NCBI GenBank assembly: GCA_902496595.1
Contig: CABVBV010000085.1
Coordinates: 1 to 8,995 of the forward strand
Reading direction: 5' to 3'
DNA length: 8,995 nt
Origin: an uncultured Eubacteriales bacterium
GTDB taxonomy: Bacteria > Bacillota > Clostridia > Oscillospirales > Oscillospiraceae
Part shown: one piece after another, positions 5,534-8,995 of the stretch
How positions within the stretch are numbered: position 1 is the first letter of the stretch
Layout of the letters: every line of letters starts with the position of its first letter
Program-made: the position numbers and the translations under genes
The notes under the pieces: model-generated
Told to the model about the DNA's origin: nothing
Database searches by the model: none
The model's input: the letters and a program-made list of their open reading frames with translations, nothing else

Positions 5534-6777
5534 GTAAGAAGAAAAAGAACAAGCTGACAGACAGCAAGGTCTTATGGGCCGTCATCTCCCTGCTCGCCTC
5601 GCTCTTCATCTGGGTGTATATAACCGGGACACAGGAGGAGATAATTACAACCACCTTCAACAATGTCGAGGTTCAGCTGCAGGGTGAAGATACGCTGCAG
5701 GCGACGCGGGGCTACGTAGTCACGAACGTGAGCGCGGAGACCGTCTCTGTCAAGATAAGCGGTACACGCGGGAATATAGGCTCGCTCTCTGCTTCGGACG
5801 TGAAGGCGGTCATCGACGTCTCCCTTATAAGCACCACCGGCACACTGACTCAGTATTACACTCTGACGTTCCCTGACAGCGTGAACGCCGACGCTGTGAG
5901 CCTCGTGAGCAGCAACCCGCAGACCATCAGTTTTGAAGTGACCAAGATGTCGTGGAAGCAGGTGCCGGTCGAGGCCAAGTTCGTCGGCAGCACGGCCGAG
6001 AACTATATCGCGGGCGAGATCGAGTATGAGCCCAAGACGATAAAGGTCTCCGGGCCGGAGTCTATGCTCGAGAAGATCGACCATATCTACGCCGAGATGG
6101 GCGGCGACGAACTGACCATGACGCGCACGGCCGATATACCGATAGTGCTCATCGACACTGACGGGAACACCATGGATACGAGCGGGCTAGAGTTTGAAGT
6201 GCCGACGGTGACGGTGACGATACCGATAAGCATGATGAAGGAAGTCCCGCTGTACGTCCAGTGCGTGTACGGCTCGGGCGCGACCGAGGAGAACACGGTC
6301 ATCAATATAGAACCGAGCAAGATAACGATCTCGGGCGACACGGAGATCGTCAGCGGCATCAACCGCATTGTGCTGACGACGGTTGATCTGACGGACTTCT
6401 CGCTGACGCATCAGGATACGTACGCTATACCTCTTCCCGACGGCGTGGAGAACGTCACGGGCATCAACCAGGCCGACGTCAAGATCGAGATAACAGGCGT
6501 CGATACAAAGATATTCACGGTGACGAATATCAGTTACCGGAATCTGCCCAGCGGATATACCGTCGACGAGATAACCACACAGAGCCTGGACGTGAGGATA
6601 AGGGCGCCGCAGGATGTGCTCGACCAGATACAGGCGTCGAACCTGAGCGCTGTGGCAGACCTGTCGGATATCACGCAGAGCGGAGATATGTTCGTGCAGG
6701 TGCGGATAATCGTGGACGGCTTCACCGACGCGGGAGCGGTCGGGGATTATTCGATAGGAATCAAGATAAAGGGCTAG
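5530..6777 (+). CDS. cdaR: CdaR, YbbR-domain regulator of CdaA
   Basis: CdaR is a membrane-anchored protein with an external YbbR region that binds CdaA and modulates its activity. The 415-residue protein has a Lys-rich N-terminus (MSKKKKNK), one membrane segment (about 13-32, VLWAVISLLASLFIWVYITG) and then an extracytoplasmic beta-rich region. Four YbbR repeats can be traced at about 45-138, 144-232, 237-322 and 328-413. Their internal landmarks recur: VSGPESMLEKIDHI, ISGDTEIVSGINRI and IRAPQDVLDQIQAS. The lysines followed by a single hydrophobic stretch suggest an N-in anchor. The ATG overlaps the cdaA stop (ATGA), with AAGGTG (5516-5521) 8 bases upstream, as expected for proteins made in a fixed ratio. 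YbbR repeats diverge strongly, so exact boundaries are approximate, but the assignment is firm given the neighbour. Confidence 0.93.
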   Translation: MSKKKKNKLTDSKVLWAVISLLASLFIWVYITGTQEEIITTTFNNVEVQLQGEDTLQATRGYVVTNVSAETVSVKISGTRGNIGSLSASDVKAVIDVSLISTTGTLTQYYTLTFPDSVNADAVSLVSSNPQTISFEVTKMSWKQVPVEAKFVGSTAENYIAGEIEYEPKTIKVSGPESMLEKIDHIYAEMGGDELTMTRTADIPIVLIDTDGNTMDTSGLEFEVPTVTVTIPISMMKEVPLYVQCVYGSGATEENTVINIEPSKITISGDTEIVSGINRIVLTTVDLTDFSLTHQDTYAIPLPDGVENVTGINQADVKIEITGVDTKIFTVTNISYRNLPSGYTVDEITTQSLDVRIRAPQDVLDQIQASNLSAVADLSDITQSGDMFVQVRIIVDGFTDAGAVGDYSIGIKIKG

Positions 6778-6790
6778 GAGGCGCGGCTTG
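6776..6790 (+). promoter_or_regulatory. Strong ribosome binding site fixing a TTG start for the RseC-family gene
   Basis: AGGAGG (6776-6781) overlaps the cdaR stop codon (TAG 6775-6777) and lies 6 bases before TTG at 6788. The first in-frame ATG downstream is deep in the second half of the protein, after the cysteine cluster and first membrane helix, so the rare TTG is the only sensible start. Confidence 0.8.
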
Positions 6791-7210
6791 ACTCAGTATG
6801 CTATAATTAAAAAACTCACCGGGCCTGAGAAGGCCGAGGTCGAGGTGCTCCGTGGCACGGCCTGCGGCGACGACTGCGGCAGCTGCGAGGTCTGTCACTA
6901 CGCCTCTAAGATAAGGGTGGAGGCGAGAAACCCGATTGGCGCCTCGGTGGGCGACCGGGTCGAGATCGAGACCTCCACCTCAAAGGTGCTCGGGGCGGCG
7001 GTGCTGGTGTACGTGGTTCCATTCGTGCTGTTTTTCATAGGCTATGCAATAGCTGCACTGCTGCTGGACATGGCAGAGCTGCCGTCTATGCTCGTCAGCT
7101 TTGCGTTTTTCGCCGCGGGATTCGCCGTCGTGGCGATAGTCGGGAAGCGGCATAAGAAGAACCCGATAACCTACGAGATAACAAATATCATCGGATGCGG
7201 GGCTGACTGA
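6788..7210 (+). CDS. RseC/SoxR-reducing-system family membrane protein
   Basis: The protein matches the RseC_MucC family (Pfam RseC/MucC type). In E. coli RseC belongs to the SoxR-reducing system and also affects sigma-E control; in anaerobes the role is not settled, though links to Rnf-type electron transfer are known. It has 140 residues. A short N-terminal domain carries a cysteine cluster C26-x3-C30-x2-C33-x2-C36 in ACGDDCGSCEVCHYA, a likely Fe-S or redox site. A small beta region (about 40-62) follows, then two membrane helices (about 68-92 and 98-119) and a basic cytoplasmic stretch GKRHKKN. A lone fifth cysteine (C137) is near the end. This order is that of RseC. It starts at TTG with a very good ribosome binding site, 10 bases after cdaR, and its stop is 2 bases before yicC. 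No rnf genes are in the window, so its partner is unknown. Confidence 0.85.
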   Translation: MTQYAIIKKLTGPEKAEVEVLRGTACGDDCGSCEVCHYASKIRVEARNPIGASVGDRVEIETSTSKVLGAAVLVYVVPFVLFFIGYAIAALLLDMAELPSMLVSFAFFAAGFAVVAIVGKRHKKNPITYEITNIIGCGAD

Positions 7211-7212
7211 GT

Positions 7213-8091
7213 ATGATTAAGAGCATGACCGGCTACGGCGGGGCCAAGGGCAGCGCCGAGGGCCTTTCGGTGAGCATAGAGCTCAAGAGCGTGAACAACC
7301 GGTACCTGGACGTCTCGGTGAAGCTGCCGAGAACAATGCTTTTCGCCGAAGAACCGATAAAGGCGGCGGTGGGCAGGCATATTTCCAGGGGCAAGGTGGA
7401 CGTGTTCGTATCGGTGGACGCTTCAAACTCCGACGATATGGAAGTCCGAGTGAACGAACCGCTGCTAAGGGGATACATCGAGGCTCTGAACTCCGTGTCT
7501 GAGAAGTACGGGCTCCAGAACGACCTTACGCTCATGGGAGTCTGCCGTCTCCCGGACGTGCTCAGCACCGACCGGAGGGAGATAGACAACAGTGCGCTCA
7601 TGTCGGGCATAGGAGCAATACTCGAAGAGGCGCTGTGCGAATACGATAAGATGCGGCTGAGAGAAGGGGAGAAGCTCCGGGACGACGTGCTCTCCAGGGT
7701 GGACGAGATATCCAGGCTCACGGGCATCGTGGAGGAGAACGCCCCGAAGACCGTTGCAGAGTACCGGGCGAGGTTGGAGCAGAAGCTGCAGGAGGTGCTC
7801 GGCTCTACGAATATTGACGAGAGCCGGATACTGACCGAGGCGGCGATATTTGCAGACAAGATAGCGGTGGACGAGGAGACGGTACGGCTCAGGAGCCACC
7901 TGTCCCAACTGAGGGGGCTGTGCGAAGGCGACTCGCCTGCGGGCCGGAAGATGGATTTTCTCATCCAGGAGCTGAACCGCGAGTCTAATACGATAGGATC
8001 AAAGTGCCAGAACGCTGATATTGCGCACGTCGTGGTGGAGCTGAAGGCGGAGATAGAGAAGATCAGAGAACAGATCCAGAACGTGGAGTGA
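7213..8091 (+). CDS. YicC/YloC family endoribonuclease
   Basis: YicC proteins are a conserved RNase family; E. coli YicC has been linked to decay of the small RNA RyhB. The 292-residue protein has the invariant N-terminus IKSMTGYG (2-9), SIELKSVNNRYLDVSVKLP (21-39) in the YicC_N domain (about 1-155), and a coiled, charged middle region (about 140-200). The C-terminal DUF1732 domain (about 208-292) contains EETVRLRSHL, GRKMDFLIQELNRE, NTIGSK and the closing KIREQIQNVE. The length is typical (about 290). The ATG follows the rseC stop by 2 bases. The ribosome binding site is weak (CGGGG around 7198-7202), so translation probably depends on coupling to the gene before it. It begins the yicC-remA-gmk-rpoZ block, a gene order widely kept in Bacillota. 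Confidence 0.95.
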   Translation: MIKSMTGYGGAKGSAEGLSVSIELKSVNNRYLDVSVKLPRTMLFAEEPIKAAVGRHISRGKVDVFVSVDASNSDDMEVRVNEPLLRGYIEALNSVSEKYGLQNDLTLMGVCRLPDVLSTDRREIDNSALMSGIGAILEEALCEYDKMRLREGEKLRDDVLSRVDEISRLTGIVEENAPKTVAEYRARLEQKLQEVLGSTNIDESRILTEAAIFADKIAVDEETVRLRSHLSQLRGLCEGDSPAGRKMDFLIQELNRESNTIGSKCQNADIAHVVVELKAEIEKIREQIQNVE

Positions 8092-8095
8092 GACG

Positions 8096-8365
8096 ATGAA
8101 GCTCATAAATATTGGCTTCGGCAGCCTTGTGGCTGCGGAGCGCCTGATCTCAATACTGTCTCCGGACTCTGCACCGATAAAGCGTATGATCCAGGACTCG
8201 AGAGAACGCGGCCTGCTGGTGGACGCGAGCTACGGCAGGAAGACGAAGTCGGTGCTTGTGACGGACGGGGGCTACCTGTTTTTGTCGGCTCTGACGCCGG
8301 ATGCGGTGGCTGCACGGGCCGGAAGCACGGTCGAACAGGGGGACGAAGAGTATGCACAGGCATGA
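8096..8365 (+). CDS. remA: RemA (DUF370) extracellular-matrix regulator
   Basis: In Bacillus subtilis RemA is a ring-forming DNA-binding protein that activates matrix operons and osmoprotection genes. The protein here has 89 residues, the same size as the B. subtilis protein, with the conserved core INIGFGSLVAAERLISILSP (4-23), SAPIKRMIQDSRERGLLVDA (25-44), YGRKTKSVLV (46-55) and LSALTPDAVAAR (63-74). Of the arginines known to matter for DNA binding in B. subtilis, the equivalents of R18 and R50 are present (R16, R48). The next one is lysine (K49), a conservative swap. GGAG (8085-8088) lies 7 bases before the ATG and overlaps the end of yicC. The acidic, disordered-looking tail (about 76-89) overlaps the start of gmk by 14 bases. 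Whether it controls matrix genes in this organism cannot be told from sequence. Confidence 0.93.
   Translation: MKLINIGFGSLVAAERLISILSPDSAPIKRMIQDSRERGLLVDASYGRKTKSVLVTDGGYLFLSALTPDAVAARAGSTVEQGDEEYAQA
8337..8354 (+). promoter_or_regulatory. Ribosome binding site fixing the gmk start inside remA
   Basis: AGGGGGA (8337-8343) lies 8 bases before ATG at 8352. The frame also has an ATG at 8301, but that one has no purine-rich site and would add 17 residues that no guanylate kinase has ahead of the KGKLVVISGPSG core. The start at 8352 gives a 204-residue enzyme. Confidence 0.75.
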
Positions 8366-8966
8366 CAAGGGCAAGCTGGTCGTGATCTCCGGGCCGAGCG
8401 GCGCGGGCAAGAGCACAGTTATCGGCAGGCTGATGGAGCTGAGGAGCGACGTGTGCTTTTCCGTGTCGGTGACGACGCGGGCGCCGAGGCCCGGCGAAGA
8501 GGACGGGAAGGACTACTTTTTCGTCAGCCCGCAGCGATTCCAGGAGCTGGCGGAGGGCGGATATCTGCTGGAGAACGCAGAGTACGTCGGGAACCGGTAT
8601 GGGACGCCGAGGGGCTATGTAGAGAGCCGGCTGCTTGAGGGCATGAACGTCGTACTCGACATAGAAGTCCAAGGCGCGGCTCAGGTGCAGAAAAACAGCC
8701 CCGACGCCGTTACGGTGTTCATCCTGCCTCCGTCTGGAGAGGAACTTGAGCACAGGCTCAGGCACAGAAACACCGACTCGGACGAGAAGATAAGAGAGCG
8801 GCTGCTCCAGGCGAAGCGCGAATGCGCAGAGGCAGGAAAATACGGCTATATAGTCGTGAACGACGACCCTGACAGGGCCGCGAGGGAACTTGACTCCATC
8901 ATCACCGCCGAGAAGTGCAAGACGGCGGACAGAATAAATCTAGTTACAGAGGTGCTTATATCATGA
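8352..8966 (+). CDS. gmk: Guanylate kinase
   Basis: The enzyme phosphorylates GMP with ATP to give GDP and ADP, an essential step in guanine nucleotide supply and in recycling of c-di-GMP products and (p)ppGpp precursors. The 204-residue protein (E. coli 207) has a P-loop GPSGAGKST (14-22), the GMP-binding segment SVTTRAPRPGEEDGKDYFFV (39-58), a YVGNRYGTP loop, and DIEVQGAAQV with the conserved Asp and Gln-Gly-Ala. The lid and closing segment contain RHRNTDSDEKIRERL and YIVVNDD. All substrate-contact motifs are intact. It overlaps remA by 14 bases and rpoZ by 4 (ATGA), in the order usual for Bacillota. The start choice is explained under its ribosome binding site. Confidence 0.97.
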   Translation: MHRHDKGKLVVISGPSGAGKSTVIGRLMELRSDVCFSVSVTTRAPRPGEEDGKDYFFVSPQRFQELAEGGYLLENAEYVGNRYGTPRGYVESRLLEGMNVVLDIEVQGAAQVQKNSPDAVTVFILPPSGEELEHRLRHRNTDSDEKIRERLLQAKRECAEAGKYGYIVVNDDPDRAARELDSIITAEKCKTADRINLVTEVLIS

Positions 8967-8995
8967 TGCTCTATCCACCGATGGCCGAGCTTGTG
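8963..8995 (+). CDS. rpoZ: RNA polymerase omega subunit, 3' partial (11 codons seen)
   Basis: Only the first 11 codons (MMLYPPMAELV) lie in the window; the frame is open to the right edge. They match the start of omega subunits of Bacillota (MMLYPS..EL), and rpoZ normally follows gmk. Omega assists folding and assembly of beta-prime into RNA polymerase. The ATG overlaps the gmk stop (ATGA), and AGAGGTG (8948-8954) lies 8 bases upstream; a second ATG follows immediately at 8966. The call rests mainly on synteny plus a short match. Confidence 0.85.
   Translation, partial: MMLYPPMAELV

Noticed and set aside
1..8995. Mobile elements, CRISPR arrays, tRNA or rRNA genes, or a defence system
   Set aside because: No direct-repeat arrays, terminal inverted repeats, transposase-like proteins, cloverleaf sequences or unassigned large genes were seen. 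All coding space is taken by recognisable plus-strand housekeeping genes.

Overview
The window looks like chromosomal housekeeping DNA from a fairly GC-rich member of the Clostridia (Bacillota). An Oscillospirales-type lineage is my best guess, at low confidence. The reasons are the run yicC-remA-gmk-rpoZ, a cdaA-cdaR pair, a CarD-family RNA polymerase regulator, strong GGAGG-type ribosome binding sites and a four-domain ribosomal S1 behind an Ala/Glu/Pro-rich leader of the kind seen in clostridial IspH-S1 fusions. Every gene is on the plus strand, and no mobile element, CRISPR array, tRNA or rRNA was seen. No stretch over 300 bases lacks a gene.

Layout. (1) The 3' part of an S1 gene (1-1262, open at the left edge) ends in a good intrinsic terminator (1277-1317). 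(2) A sigma-A promoter (TTGCTA-17-TATAAT, 1334-1362) starts a transcription unit: carD (1408-1893), ispD (1944-2663), ispF (2660-3130), a small DUF3343 putative sulfur/selenium carrier (3194-3442) and a class-V cysteine desulfurase (3439-4557). (3) A second promoter with the same -35, -10 and spacer length (4564-4592) starts a longer unit: cdaA (4664-5533), cdaR (5530-6777), an RseC-family gene (6788-7210), yicC (7213-8091), remA (8096-8365), gmk (8352-8966) and the first 11 codons of rpoZ (8963 to the right edge). Most junctions in the two units are 4-base ATGA/GTGA overlaps or gaps of 2 to 10 bases, which points to coupled translation and co-transcription.

How the genes fit together. ispD and ispF, and perhaps an ispH part of the S1 gene beyond the left edge, belong to the MEP isoprenoid pathway. 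The desulfurase and its partner would mobilise sulfur or selenium. cdaA/cdaR make and tune cyclic di-AMP. The RseC-like protein is a membrane redox/Fe-S protein. yicC, remA, gmk and rpoZ cover RNA turnover, an extracellular-matrix regulator, GMP phosphorylation and the omega subunit of RNA polymerase.

The genes themselves are familiar. The more interesting signals lie between them: a long hairpin whose 3' arm covers the Shine-Dalgarno sequence of the DUF3343 gene, a 10-bp hairpin at the predicted 5' end of the cdaA transcript, two matching promoters, and a cdaA-cdaR pair joined to rseC-yicC-remA-gmk-rpoZ instead of glmM. I saw no convincing new defence or mobile system.
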